This document shows, piece by piece, positions 51,791-64,000 of a stretch of 64,000 nt of DNA. The stretch's first letter is position 1; the number at the start of each line of letters is the position of its first letter. The DNA is from Bryopsis sp. KO-2023. Taxonomy: Eukaryota; Chlorophyta; Ulvophyceae; Bryopsidales; Bryopsidaceae. The position numbers and the translations under genes are program-made. The notes below the pieces were generated by a model, which saw nothing but the letters and a program-made list of their open reading frames with translations, was not told the origin of the DNA and did not search any database. The stretch lies in the NCBI GenBank assembly GCA_030272585.1, contig BSYQ01000008.1, forward strand, positions 1,798,001-1,862,000, written 5' to 3'.

Positions 51791-53195
51791 CCTAAGAACA
51801 CAAAAATTAGAAAAATCAAATATCAAAGGACAGATCCGAACGAGCCGGAAAAGTCCTTATGACATGACTCTTCACCGTATCCGATGCCGTTACGTTTGTG
51901 AGAAATCCCTATCAACCTGCACATTTACTGCAAACGCGGAACTTACCGTTTCTGTCATATTCTGTTTCTGTCGAAAGTTTTTGACAACGGCTCCAGTTCG
52001 CACCATCAAAGGCGGTCGTCAACCACGTTCGAAACGGTACGCCCGAGCACGCACTGAACATAATGTCTTCTTCGACAAGGGACTTGCTCCTGTCTAGAAA
52101 GATCTGCCAGAATCAGCGAGTCTTCACGAACGACACGCGCGCCTTCTTTTAACCTTAAGGAAGCCCCTGTCTTAGAATCTAACTCTGAGGGCGTATCGAA
52201 AAGACTTACCCTTCGGATGGCAGGATGGCTTCGTGGAACCTAAAATCTATTGTTGCAGATTTCTGTGAGCAGAAACTACTTCCTCGCGCGGATAGATCTA
52301 TTGAACAGCTTCTTCAGCTTCTTCAGACAAGTCAAAGCGTGTAAAGAAAACTACCAAAAGCTTACTCGTCGCTGTGGGTGCCGGCGATTTCCGTCGCTGA
52401 GGATGGCTTTAGCACGAGAAGAGTCACGTTGGACGCCATCTTGAGAAAGTCGAAGTGGAACGCACCCTGCACATGCGTCAAACTACTAGGCGTGTGGGAC
52501 GGATGGAAAAAACACTCATTTTGTTTCCATCGGCCTTTTCCCGCGAACGTTTAACATTCGCTACGGACAAACCAACATGTGTTGCTCGACTCCATACAAA
52601 AAATTCCACTTATGGAGTCCAATTGGATATGTATTGATGATACTCTGGTTCTCATACTTGCCAAAACTCTGTTCACAAGACAAGGTCCCTCTCCCTTTCC
52701 TCAACATAAATATTTTCCAACTCCTTTCAGACTTTGAGTGATATTCACTCTCTCACCAGTATCTCTTATTGGTTGCTGAAAACCTGCCAGTCCATTCTGA
52801 TGAGTTTTTAAGGTATCTGTACATGGACCCATGTCAAACAGCCATTACGTGCTGCGGTAAGGAGATGTTGGTTGCTCACTGATGGAGCCACAGACAGATC
52901 CAGCTTCAGAAATTGGAACATGGATAAAAAAAGAAAAGAACAGAAACTTGTTTCTTCCACCGTCACCCTTCCTTCCTCCTGAAACATTAATTTACAGCAA
53001 ACCCCAGCTAGGAAGTCCGCACACTTCACTGAAACACAATGCCTTTCCCCATTTGAAACAAATACCTGTTGCAATCAATGCATGTTTCGGCTGCCACGTG
53101 CCCACCCCCTGACGAACCTATGCTATCAATTTTAGAACCATTTGGTTCTACCTGTCCCCCCCTTCGCTTCTCAGACTTTTAATTACAAAGAGAGA
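51791..53195. other. No gene recognised
   Basis: Short ORFs only (for example 51864-52097, a basic peptide). 52640-53195 is probably the 3' flank of the adaptin-binding gene. Confidence 0.45.
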
Positions 53196-54527
53196 TCAAT
53201 TATCGTCAGAACCCGAGGTTTCTGAATGGGACATATCTATGAACTGAGCGAGTTGCATGGCTATTCTTGCAGCTTCCTCCCTGCGTTGACTGTCCGGCAG
53301 ATTTTGCAACCGATCCCTTGCACCTGCACATAACACTCGTTCTGAGGTCATATATTTTACCATCAAGACACACCATCACCAAGAAAAGAAAAGACACCCA
53401 ATAACAGAGTCTGGATGCAGTTCCTGAACTCCAATCGCCCTTGCAAAAAACTGAATGAACTATTAGGAACCTCAGTTTTTCCCAAGTTTTATTCATCGAT
53501 GCAGCCGTTGCTAGACGTTATGAGGGCAGTCCATCAGTTTTCTAAAATCCATACATTTGTTGTTTGTAAGATCTCCATACATCAACATCAGAGCATGCAG
53601 TGCTATACTTTTACTTTGGGATTGCTGAAGCAACACTTTCTGGGGGTTATTATTTTTCAGGGGAATATGATTTTTATGTACACGGATAGGTTTGTCGCCA
53701 GCACCCCAGCGACGACTTGTTTCGTGCGTTTTTCGAGCGACCGACGACTCACCGACGACATTTGCCAAAAGTCTATCAAAGTCGTCAGCGACGCCTAGAC
53801 CTTCCTCCTCGAGAGCCGTTGGCCTCGATGGAGGCTCCACATCTGTACACCCATTCCCCAGTCTTTCGTTCCCGTTTTCCGTGGGAAACAAGACCCAACC
53901 ATCCTCCTCAAGAGATCGGGTGGACATATCACCATCAGCAACTCGATCCTCCCATTGCGGTACGTTCTCAGAAATAGGCGTCGTCGGCGCCGCTCCACCA
54001 TTGGGTCGAGTTTTGAGAGTTAAACCAGGCCATGTGTGGGCGTGCAGCGCATCCCTCACTCTAGTGATGCCTTGACCTTCCAACGCGCAATCCACGGTTT
54101 CGTTCGTGGCGCTCGACTCCACATATTCCAGCATCTCGCTGGCGGCCCACTCCTCCACACTCGTCAACCATCCTGGTCGCCCATCAGCGTCCAGAACCTG
54201 GTCGACCTTGTTGGCAACCACCAGACCGATTTGCCACGACCTCGAACTCAAATTCGACGCCCACCACTCGCGCAGTTTCAAGTATGTGCTCTCCTTTTCG
54301 ACGTCGACGACAAGAACCACCGCCTCCGGCTCAGCATCCCTCCCTACGGATTCGTCAAGCGATACGGTGACGATCTCAGCCGAAGCCGTGTAATACTTCG
54401 TATCGATTTCCCAGACCGCACGCTGATTCTCTTCCACAGAAGACCCATCGACGCCTAGAAGCCTGTTCGACAAGGAGTTCTTTCCGACACCTTCTCCCCC
54501 AACAACGAGTATGGTCGGAATGTTCAT
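53196..54527 (-). CDS. Alpha/gamma-adaptin-binding protein p34-like (AAGAB/Irc6 family)
   Basis: Two exons, 54527-53753 and 53323-53196 (donor G|GTGAGT, acceptor GTGCAG), giving 300 aa, close to the ~315 of human AAGAB. The N-terminal Rab-like G domain begins NIPTILVVGGEGVGKNSL (degenerate P-loop) and has VVANKVDQVLD where a G protein has NKxD. After a Ser/Glu-rich linker, DDFDRLLANVVGARDRLQNL and RREEAARIAMQLAQFI form the conserved C-terminal helical segment of the family. AAGAB proteins chaperone assembly of AP-1 and AP-2 clathrin adaptors in the cytosol. An upstream in-frame ATG at 54566 would add 13 residues. It is divergent from NUP96. Confidence 0.8.
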
Positions 54528-54946
54528 CAGGTCGAGCCGATCGCCAACCTTCTTCCGACACCACATCCACCCTCGCGCGCGTTTTACTAATCTTCTTTGG
54601 GGGATATTTTGGGAATTAAAAAAGAAACGTTTCTGCTGCGTATGTCGGGCGGCGCGAAGGTTTCCTCCACTTGGAATTTCTGTCGCTATCTGCGTTCGTC
54701 GCTTTTTTTCTTCTCTTCGAGAGTCGTTTGCAAAAAGCACGAAGAGAAAAACGAAAAAAAAAAAAAAGAAAAGGCGAAAGGGCGCTGAGAAATGGCTGCG
54801 CCAGAGGTACTTTAACGCTTGTTTTTCCTTGGTTTCGGAGAAGGAATAGGCTTCGAGACGAAACTTCACTCTGTCAGAAGCTTACTGGGTTTTCTGCGCA
54901 TCAACTGTTGTTTTAAATATAAATTCTTCCTCTGTTTTTTTTCCCC
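54528..54946. promoter_or_regulatory. Shared divergent promoter region
   Basis: 419 bp between the starts of the adaptin-binding gene and NUP96. T-rich and A-rich runs, no coding signal. Co-regulation is inference. Confidence 0.4.
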
Positions 54947-57900
54947 ATGCCAAAGGTAAACCATCGAAACCATGGCAAGTTTCGAACCCTGGGAATGCCG
55001 AGTTTTTTCGAGGGAGGCTCCGACAGCGATGGCGAAGGGGATAGCGAGGGGACGAAAGACACACTCGCTGCGAGCGAGATAACTTTACACCCCAGCTGCA
55101 GCGGCTTCGGGGTCAATCTGGAGCAAGCGGGGCTGGAGATCGAAGCTGATGACAGTGAGTGGTGTTGACGTCTCTGGATCTCGCTTTCGAACACCACAAT
55201 TCTGAACTCTCGGGAGTTTTTTCAAAAGAAAGAGTAACCTACAAGGGTCGTTTCCCACAAAAAGAGTGAGAAAGGAAAGCCTCCCTTGTTGATGCTTTTC
55301 CACTTTTGTGGTAAAACATAGTTGCCTGGGGAAAAAAATTAAATAAATAAATAAAAATTTTTGGTTTATAATGGAGGACAGAATAGCAGGAAAAGTATTG
55401 TGAAATGAAAGCATTCTTTATCCCCCTCTCTGTAACATCCACTGATTGGCTTTTCTGAGGAAGAAAAAATGCGGTTTGCATGATGATTTGCTGACGATCG
55501 CCTGCAACTGTTGGCAGAGGTTGAGAGGTTTTCTGCATTTCCGAAGAAGGAGGGACCTTTGGCATATTTTCCACCATTGGTCGAAGGGGAAGAGGTCAGA
55601 ATTCCCCCATTCCATGCTCCAGTTTCATTTTCATTTCAATGCAACATTCGAGAAACACTGTTGAAAGATTTTTTGATCGATCATAATTAACCGTCAAGCA
55701 ATAGATCCATGTTTCATTTCTTTCTTTCTTTTTGGTGAAATCGCAAACGGAATGGTAAGGAAAAAAAAAAGGGTGAAGAAAGCTTTAGTCAACATGTTTT
55801 TTTTAATAAATCGATGGATTGCAGGGAAGAGGCGCTTCGCTGACGCCGAGTGTTTCAAACCAAGGTTTGTGAAAATTCCCCCCTCCCCCCCCAAAAAAAA
55901 AAAATTAAAAAAAAGAAGCGTATTTTTTCTTAAAGGACATGTAAGCGTTCTATACGACAGACAACTGGGTAGATCAGTGCTATGATGTTAAGAAAAGGGA
56001 AGACGTTTCAGTGAAAATTTTATAGATCTATATAAATCTATGTAGATCTGGATATGTTATTATTTTTGTTATATTATTATTATTATTTCTTTTTTTTTCT
56101 TTTTTAGTTGCTGACACGTCCTTTTTCCTTAGCTTATTTTCGATGAACTCAAGGGCACACACGCTTCCTTACCTTGCCACGTATCTCGATTATTTTTTGT
56201 GCGGTTGCATTGGTCAACACTACTTACAGAAATATTTTTGGATCGTTTTTTTTTTTTTTTTTCCTTCTCAGATGAGGAAATGGATTCTGGTGACGAGGTT
56301 GGCCAGTACGGCTCTTGGTTTAGGAGGGCTTTGACGACAAGGCAGCAAACTGCAGGTAACGTATATTTTTTCCCAAGCAAATTTATCACATTGAATTATG
56401 TGTAAGATAAGCAGTAAGCTTCATGTCAGCTTGATTTTCGTATAAATGGCTATTCCTATACGTTTTTTTATTTTTTTTTAAATGTTTTCTCTGTTTTTTA
56501 AGTATGTTTTCTCTGTTTTTTTTTTAAACCAAGAACATGAGGAAGAAGTGGATGATGTGGAACCATCCGTGACCGCTTCAAAATATGATTCGGAGTGCGA
56601 TGTGGTGTTGCCTCCGCTCGATACGTTGAAAGAATTGGACAGGTTTCAATCCTTCAGGGCTGGATTCGGTCCAGGAAACACCCTAGCGATTCGATCAGGT
56701 GCTTTTTATGGATTTTGTTTTTTTCCACTATTCAAATGGGGGTGATTGTAACCTCAAAAAATTTGATTTTTTTTTTCACATTTCGTGTGAGATGTCAAAC
56801 TATTTCGAAATCCTGTTTCGCTTTTGAGCAAAATTGTTTTTTTTTCAAAAGTGCATTGTTATCGTTTTGGTTTGTTGGGGATTTGGGTTTATGGAAACTA
56901 AGCATGGATTCCTCGGCTTTTTGTCTTGATTGTTAAGAAAAAACTAGAAACTAAAATAAAGATAATATTGGCGACTTTTTGGTTGTTCCCTGCGCAACGA
57001 ATCATGCAAACCTGAACCTGGCTCTTCCATTTACCATTCCTTTCTTCCAGAAGAAAAAAAAACACAAAAACACTGGGGTTTTCTGGTGCTTTTTTTTTCC
57101 AGAAAGTCAGCCTGGGCATTTCACTGGATGCCGCTTCCTCTCGGTTGGCAATTCCGGGGCCCCCAAAGAATTCCTGCGTGAAAGAGTCCGACGAACCTTG
57201 GAAATTTGCCACGAATTCAGCAGTCCCGTGGAGGATGGTGAGGAGCAAGGGGTGCCGAGACAGCCTTGTCCCAATCGCAGAGTGGTGTCGTGTGGGCGAG
57301 GTTTGCTGGACAAAGTTGCTGCTGCGATCACGCGAGTCAATTTCGAGCTGAGGGAGGTGTATGCAAACGGCTTGAGCGAGGAGGAATGCGATAAATTGGA
57401 GCATGGGATGGAAACTTGGCTTCTGGTATCCACTTTATTTGGAAAGGTTTCGGATGTAGCAGAAACTGGTGAGTGGATGTTCTTTGTTTTGCTTCCATTT
57501 TTTAATTGTTCGATTTGACGTGCATGTATCAGGATTTGAGTGATCATAATTTTTTTTTGGAATTTTTTTTTCTATTTTTTTTGGGTTTTTCTTTATTTTT
57601 GGGGGGAGAATGGCTTTGAAAAGTTTGTTGTTTCCTGTCTAAAAATAGATCCTGAAATTCACCTCATGGAGCGGAGGGCAAAAATAGGTTCGTGGATACA
57701 GAAATGCACAGCCAAATCGGTGGAGGACGGCTTGAGGTCCATTTTCCAAATCGACATGGACGAGGAAGAGCCCATCGAAAACAAAGAGGAGGCCGACTAC
57801 TTTGCAGCTTTGGGTTTGCTCCTATCTGGCGGGCATTGGACCAAGGCTGCATGTCTGGCTGCCAGCAAAGGAGACGCTAAGTTGGCTGCATTGCTGGACA

Positions 57901-60830
57901 CAGCAGGTGCTTACAATACCGAAAAAAAAAAATCAAAAATAGTACAGATCTTTTTTTTCTTGAAAGGGTTGCCTTCTGGTCGGTGAGGGGGCTGTGGGTG
58001 TTGACGTTGTATCAACCATTTTAGATTAATTTTAATATCCAGTTACACATGTATATATATTCTTTTAAATGTTTGAAACAAATGTTTATGGTTTTCTTGG
58101 GGAACCCCCCCTCCCCCCCCAGGGGGGGAGGAAGCTTCCAGAAAAATAATGTTTGTGAAATTTCTGTTGCCTGAATCAAGGTCCTTCTCAGGCTGATCAA
58201 GTGAAGGACTACCTGGCGCTCATCGACAAAACCGGCCATTCGGAAGATTACCTGTCGCCTGAAAGAAGGGCCATCTACGAGGTTCTCGCTGGAAATCTGG
58301 AGTGGCTGGAAACCGGGGTGTATTTGGACTGGCGTAGAATGCTTGGATGCTACATGTGGTGAGTTTTTGCTAAATTTATGTTTTGATGCACCTTAATTCA
58401 AAATTATGTCAATTTTTTTTTCATTAAATTAAAATTTTTCGTTCTTGCAATAAGCCAAGCACTGCAATGCCACCCCCTTTTGATGTTGTTTCAATACTTC
58501 GAAATAGAATTGTGAAAAATTAAATCTGCAATGATGATTGTCATTGTATTGCATTTGATCCACATTTACTTTAATTTTACATTTTGTATTTGTTTTTCTT
58601 CTCGTTTTTTTTTTTTTTTCTTTGAAAATCTTTGTACTCTTTGCAAAATTTGGTTCCCCCCCCCCCCCCCCTTTCTTCGTTCAACGATTTTTTGAATAGT
58701 TTTTTCTTTGTCAATATCCAAAATCGCTTTCCAACCTTCAACGACCAAGTACGACTCATAGCCACCCACTTCACATTCCATTTGTTATTTTCAACTAATT
58801 TTTTTATTTTTCCCATGCATTTATTCTCAGGTACGTCTGCCCAGAAAAAGCCCCTATCCACGAAGTATTGGCCACGTACGACAAAGAAAGAGCCACCTAT
58901 GAAGGGCAAACCGACGTCGTCAATCGGCCGTGGCCCCATTACTACGATCGAGGCGAACAGGGGGACTCCTTCGACACTCAATACAAACTGCTGCACTTGT
59001 ACAGCACTCTGGAAAAAGACTCCAGTCTGGAGGAAGGCCAACTAGGGGAGCTGCTGGACACTACAGGGTACAGTGAAAACCCGATGGATGTGCTGAATTC
59101 CTGGATGTTGCTGGGAGTCCTCTTGTCGTCTGGAGCGATCGTCGACGAAGACTTGAAAAGCTGCGATCAGGTAAAAATCGACTGTTCGCATGGCCACGAT
59201 TGTAGTATGGATGTCGTTCATGCATGATTTTGATTTATTTATTTATTTATTTATAATGATGGTGAACAAAAGCACTGTATCCTGCCCCCCAAAGAAAATA
59301 AAAAAGAAAAAAATAAAACCTGATCAAGGGCTCGTTTCTAAACAAACTTTGAAGGTGCAAACACATCTTCTGCGATTCCACATTCTTGGAAAAAAAATGT
59401 AAATATACTCCTTTCAATTTTTTTTGCTTTTTTTCTTTTTTTTTTTCCCGAGCATTGTTCGAGTGTTGTTGGGTTGTTTTGGAAAAATTTTCAGATTCTG
59501 AGTTTGCACACGAGCATGATAAGCGTGTGCGAAAGTCTGGGCATTCCTGAGTGGGCCGTTTTCGTGGCTGTGCACATGCCCATCGCCGATCAAGAAAGGA
59601 CCAAAATCATCAAAGAAATTTTGAAAAGAGCTGCCCCGTTGCTGGAGGGCTCCACTTCAGGTCCAGTTTTCATGAGCGAAGAACTGGGCGTCCCTGTCCA
59701 ATGGATTCACGAAGCTCTGGTGAGCCTTTCGTCGAGAAAATTGAATAAAATAAAATAAAAAATATAGATATATATATACAGATAATTCTTCCCTGGTAGA
59801 TTAAGAAGAAGAAGAAAGTCGTATAATTATCTGAAAATGCAAACCAAAATAATCCTTTACTTTGGTAATAAAAACTACTTGCATTGGGGTTTGGCACATT
59901 TTTTTTCCACTCCTTTTTTTTAAATATTATCCCGACGAATCCGAAGCGTTTCTTATTTTTCATATATTCTTTTTATCACCGTTTTGTTTTTCTGTTTTTT
60001 CTTTTCTTTTCTGTCTTTTTTTTTCTGTTTTTAAAATTGTTCGAACATTATATTTGCAGGCTTTATGGTATTATTACAAAGGAGATCGCCGAAATCAATT
60101 CATCCAGTTGCTGAAGGCGGAGCACTACGTCCGGGCACATGACGTGTTTTGCAGACACGTCGGCCTGATCGCCTTCGAAACTCAGGACAATCAATTGGGC
60201 GATTTCGTTCAGAGCATGAAAAGAGCCCCTGTGGAAATCCCCATGTGGAGCCATGGAGGTGCAATATACCTCCAGTTTGAAAGGTTGGTGTTTATGAAGC
60301 ATTTCTTATCAGAACATTTGCGTTCAAGTTTTCTTCGTCAGGTCGTTTCCCAATTGAAAAAAAATAAAAAAAATGAGAAGCTGAAAAGCTTCGGTAGCCA
60401 GTCACATGAAAAACAATTTTTTGTTTTTTTTATAATTTATTATGTAGGATAGGCCCGAAAGAAAAAAAAAACAGCCACCAGGGGCAAGATTCTCAGGATT
60501 ATTATTATTATTATCATGAACATTTTTTCACATGTATTACATTAGGGCTGTTTTGTATATCTCAAGTACTTTTCATTTTAAACATGTTTTTTGTTTCGTT
60601 CCAGAATCATGGGGGAGTATGGGCAGTCGCCCCGAGAAGCAATCGAGGAGCACATCGTTGAATTCAAGGCGTCTGTACGGGAAGCCGCAGACCATTGGGC
60701 CGCTTGCACACCCACCATGGAAAGCAGAATTCAAATGCACTGTTTCTTTCAGAGCATGGTCGAAAAACTGGTCAAAGAAACTCGACGATTCGACACCTTG
60801 GAATTGCCATCTTCTCAAGTGCTTTTCTGA
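54947..60830 (+). CDS. NUP96: Nucleoporin NUP96 (Y-complex scaffold), separate gene
   Basis: Ten exons: 54947-55154, 56272-56355, 56534-56698, 57103-57468, 57649-57906, 58181-58358, 58831-59170, 59495-59719, 60060-60283, 60605-60830. Phases close throughout and give 757 aa. The acidic N-terminus (GGSDSDGEGDSEG) is followed by FRAGFGPGNTLA, matching the FRVGWGPxWTLA motif of NUP96. Then come helical domains with LLLSGGHWTKAACLAAS, YLDWRRMLGCYMW, GIPEWAVFVAVH and LLKAEHYVRAHDVFCRH, all diagnostic. NUP96 is a scaffold of the NUP107-160 ring. No Nup98 FG repeats or autopeptidase site precede it, so it is not the NUP98-NUP96 fusion of animals and fungi, in line with separate genes in plants. It is shorter than human NUP96 (~930). 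The start could be Met 54995 or in an unseen upstream exon. Confidence 0.9.
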
Positions 60831-62871
60831 TATCGTCGTAGAAACTTGAAAATTGGACGAGCAGTCGGGGGGGGGGGACTTTGGTTTTCCACTCGGTTCT
60901 TTTTTTCTTTTTTTGTGGGGGCATTTGATACATAGCTGGGTAGTGAATTATGTTGCTTTTGGAGGAAGAAGAATTAAGAAAGGGGGGGGGGAGAAAAGAT
61001 GTGTTGGCTTTGTTGATTGGTCGGGTGGGTTGAGCGAGGTTGGGCAAGGTAGAGCAGAACAGAACAGAAAACAATTGTTGGACTTTTGGAGGTACTGGTG
61101 TTTATGGCAGACACATACACATCTGTGGAAGAAGAAAAGCATCGAGGTGTTTTTCTTTTTTTTTGGAGGGGGGGGGGGGGTTGAGTGAAGTTTTTTCATC
61201 TGCAGTGTTGCTGTGAAAATCAATAGGCGAAAAACAGGAGAATACAGCCATTTCATCGCACCAAGCGAAAAAAAAATCGGGTGTGGGCAGGGACGCATGC
61301 TGAAAAAAAAAAATCAAAAAAGACCGCCTTGAAGGATCACTCAAAATTCACAATTTTGATCCCTCAGTGATTATATGGATTAGAATTCAATAGTTGGTAG
61401 CACAACGACTCCAGCCAAAAGCAACGAGTGGGTCGCGCTGGCTTTGTGAAAGTGTCAAATTTCTCCTGCTGCTTCGTTTTCTCAATTCACGTGAAAAAAA
61501 AAGGAGAAAAAATCCGAAGATTATGAAAACTCCACCGTCAATTCCGTTGTCAATTCCTTGAGGAGACACCGGCTCGGCTCCAAAACCGGAGTCTCCGAGC
61601 CAGCCCCTTCCCCCCCGTGGCAACGCAAAGGGGGGCGGACCTCCCGGAGGGTCCCCCGCGCCAAGAGACGCGGGTAGGTTGTCTTCTAACCACCTCCAAA
61701 ACCTCGGCCAATCTGTCACTTGAAATGTTTCGTGTGCTGCATGTTTCCAAATTTCCGTTGTTCCATTCATCGGCGCCTGATGTGGAATTATCGCATCGCG
61801 CGCGACTTCAAAAAGATACTTCAAACAAACAAAAGTTACAGTTGTGGAAGATACTTCAACGCGCCTCTGCCCTCTTTTTTCCCTATTGTATTTTTGTATT
61901 TGTCGGTTCTTGGTTCAATGCACCACACTCGTCGTGGCGGAGCTTTCGCGCTACGTGGTTCTGTGAGTGCTGTGATCCGTTTCCTGGCCGTTGCAGGGTC
62001 TAATGTTTCACTTCTCAACTGGGTTTGAATATTGGAAAAACGTTCAAACGAGCAAACCTCGATAACGCCAACGTCCATATGTGATCGCCTAATCCTTTTC
62101 CAAGGAGAAAACGAGTTACAAAGATCAATGTTCAGCAAATGTCCCATCAATAAGAGTGAGAGAACGATTCTCAGCTGATCTTTGAATTGATTTGATTCTC
62201 AGCTGATCTTCGATTTGATTTGATTTTCGGCGTACCACAGAGTCACTTGATCTACCTCGTCGGGGCAATGAATCTACCTCATCATCACATAATACAGACA
62301 ACCCCGCGGCGAAAGCGGCGAAAGAGTCGTTCGAGAGACTTCCACCTATCTCCTCTATTCATATTTCAATTTTTTTTTTGTTGGGGGAGGGGGATATATA
62401 TCGCACAGTGGGTAGTGACAGCCAACTTCTCCAGCAAATGAAAACGAATCCACATGAGGGAAAAACGCCTTCAGACAAACACCATCGGTGGGGGTGTCTA
62501 TTTTGCACACACATCTAAGCCTGCCAATTACATTTCCAATGAAAGGACAAGAAAATTTTCTTTTCGTAGAATTACCCCCAACGATCAGAGCACATCAGTT
62601 GGGAAAGTCGAAAAGATCCCAAAGGAGTGTTCCGGGATGCCGGGATGGCCCGGCTTCGTCACCCCCATTCAAAACAGGAGAAGGAAAAACAAAAACACCT
62701 TGTATATCATATAAAAATTTGCCCTCGAATGCTTATCAAAAGAGTGAAAGCATAAGACTCTGGGAACTGGAAACTTGCAAAACCAACAAAAAAGGGTCAA
62801 AACAAAATGAAAAAAAAGGTGTCATGATCTCAACATCCTAATCCACACACACCACATGCATGCATGCGATT
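60831..62871. other. Intergenic; hairpin-dense island at 61570-61700
   Basis: 61570-61700 holds five successive hairpins (GGCTCGG/CCGAGCC, CCCCCC/GGGGGG, GGACC/GGTCC, CCCGCG/CGCGGG, GGTT/AACC). A minus-strand ORF at 61387-61824 crosses it but has no family features. The rest is homopolymer-rich with no gene recognised. Confidence 0.4.
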
Positions 62872-64000
62872 CTAGATCTCTGTGCTTTCCAACAAAAGCC
62901 TGGCACCACCAGCCCAAGATTTTTTGGCATCTGGAATAACGGGGTCCTCCCCAAGGTACAGTTCATAAAGCGCACGGCTCAATGACGGAGACTCAATTCG
63001 CTTCCCAGGGATGGTCTGTGTTTCGAAGGAAAAAAAAAAGTGGGAACGTCATTTTCCAAAAAATCCAGAATTCATTGTTAATTTTTGACCCTCCGGTCAA
63101 ACGATCGTCCTGCGTACAATCCGTGCAAAGATTCTTTTCCGCATATTGTGGCAATGGACTCGAAGCAAACTCAGTCAGGGATCGGCAGGTTCACATTTCC
63201 TACTAAAGTTTTATCTTGCCTCCACAATTATACCGTTAACAGAGGGGGTGGGGGGTACCTATAAGCAGGAGCATACCTTTGAAAAATCATCGATTGAACC
63301 TGGCACCACTGCGACGTCAAGAAACCCTTGGACGTGCCAAAAGAGCAAGAGATCTGTTCCCTTGTTCAATTTCTGGCCAGAAATAAATTCAGCGAATTCC
63401 TCCAGAGGAGCCAGTTGCCCTGTTCATGAACAATGACTCAATGAGCACCTTGCCCGATCAAACGAGTACTTCAAAAAAATCTGGCAGAAACAAAGAAAAC
63501 AAAAAGAACAAAACAAAACAAAACAAGCTGCAGCAAAAATGAATCGTTTGTTTTTTTTTTAGGTCATTTTTTCACTCCAAATTACCGTTCGATGCTCAGG
63601 GAAAGCAACAGAAATTCTCTTGCCATAATATGTTCGTTTACTTTTTGAACTTATTCTCATGTATTTCTATACTGGCCTCGACTCACCCATGAACTCCATT
63701 TTGGACCTCAGCCTCCTGTCGATGGCATCGATAAATTGCTCAGACGTAATGTTCCTCACCATTCGAATCTGTGGCAAAAAAAAATACACCATCGCTCATT
63801 GCAATTCGATTTGAAAATATAAATCACCCCTTAAGGTACAGAAACATTTCGACATTTGAGCGGAAAGAAAATATGAGCATGTCTTTTATTAATTATTTTA
63901 CTTTTTCATTTTCTTATTATTTATTAAGAAACCCCAGCTAGACAGGTGATATGCCCTTACTTGGAGGACTTTGTGGAAAGCTCCGTCGAGCATGACGTCA
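62872..64000 (-). CDS. Chalcone-isomerase-fold protein (CHI-like / fatty-acid-binding type), 3' part
   Basis: Minus-strand gene running off the right edge. Exons in the window: 64000-63961 (partial), 63768-63687, 63419-63277, 63015-62872; phases agree. The peptide (IRMVRNITSEQFIDAIDRRL, LAPLEEFAEFISGQKLNKGT, IESPSLSRALYELYLGEDPV, IPDAKKSWAGGARLLLE) follows the C-terminal half of the CHI fold, ending in the SxxLxxALYDxYLGxxPVSPxAK-type helix. Most CHI-fold proteins outside flavonoid-making plants are the fatty-acid-binding or CHI-like type, often plastid-targeted. The catalytic residues of true CHI lie largely outside the visible part, so enzyme activity cannot be judged. Confidence 0.75.

Noticed and set aside
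61535..61570. Small-subunit rRNA fragment (GTCAATTCC repeats resembling a conserved rRNA site)
   Set aside because: The match is about 11 bases and the flanks do not follow rRNA.
61387..61824. Protein gene on the minus strand
   Set aside because: The frame crosses a hairpin-dense GC island, has no family features and no splice context; probably open by base composition.

Overview
This is a stretch of a eukaryotic nuclear genome, most likely from the green lineage and perhaps a streptophyte. The host genes have spliceosomal GT-AG introns with long T-rich tracts and many homopolymer runs. Green-plant affinity is inferred from an eight-cysteine lipid-transfer-type secreted protein, a chalcone-isomerase-fold protein, a plant-type nucleotide-sugar transporter, a separate NUP96 gene, CACTA DNA transposons and chromodomain Ty3 elements. 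I cannot name the species.

Layout. 1-950: the end of a small LTR retroelement (TRIM-like). 2.6-3.6 kb: a coiled-coil protein gene. 7.8-28.0 kb: one large nest. A CACTA DNA transposon (CAA target duplication) carries exons of a condensin CAP-D2-like gene. One of those exons is split by a Ty3 chromovirus (CTGAC duplication), which was itself entered by a second copy of the same family in the same orientation (ACAGC duplication). 28.9-33.4 kb: a lipid-transfer-type gene (-) and a nucleotide-sugar transporter gene (+), divergently arranged. 33.9-51.2 kb: a second nest, in which a minus-strand Ty3 chromovirus (AGAGG duplication) has its gag split by a plus-strand Ty3 chromovirus (CTTGC duplication) with LTRs that look identical. 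53.2-60.8 kb: an AAGAB/p34-like gene (-) and a ten-exon NUP96 gene (+), divergently arranged. 62.9-64.0 kb: the 3' part of a chalcone-isomerase-fold gene (-).

How it fits together. The host genes are ordinary housekeeping and secretory genes: nuclear pore, adaptor binding, Golgi transport, cell wall or lipid. The unusual content is in the mobile DNA. Three chromovirus families and the TRIM-like element share the same 12-nt primer-binding site. In all three full families gag ends in an Asn codon followed directly by a stop, with pol in the -1 frame. Two families carry an extra ORF before gag and another after pol; one post-pol ORF has a RING-like Cys/His cluster. All exon models come from reading splice signals and frame by eye and were not tested against transcripts.
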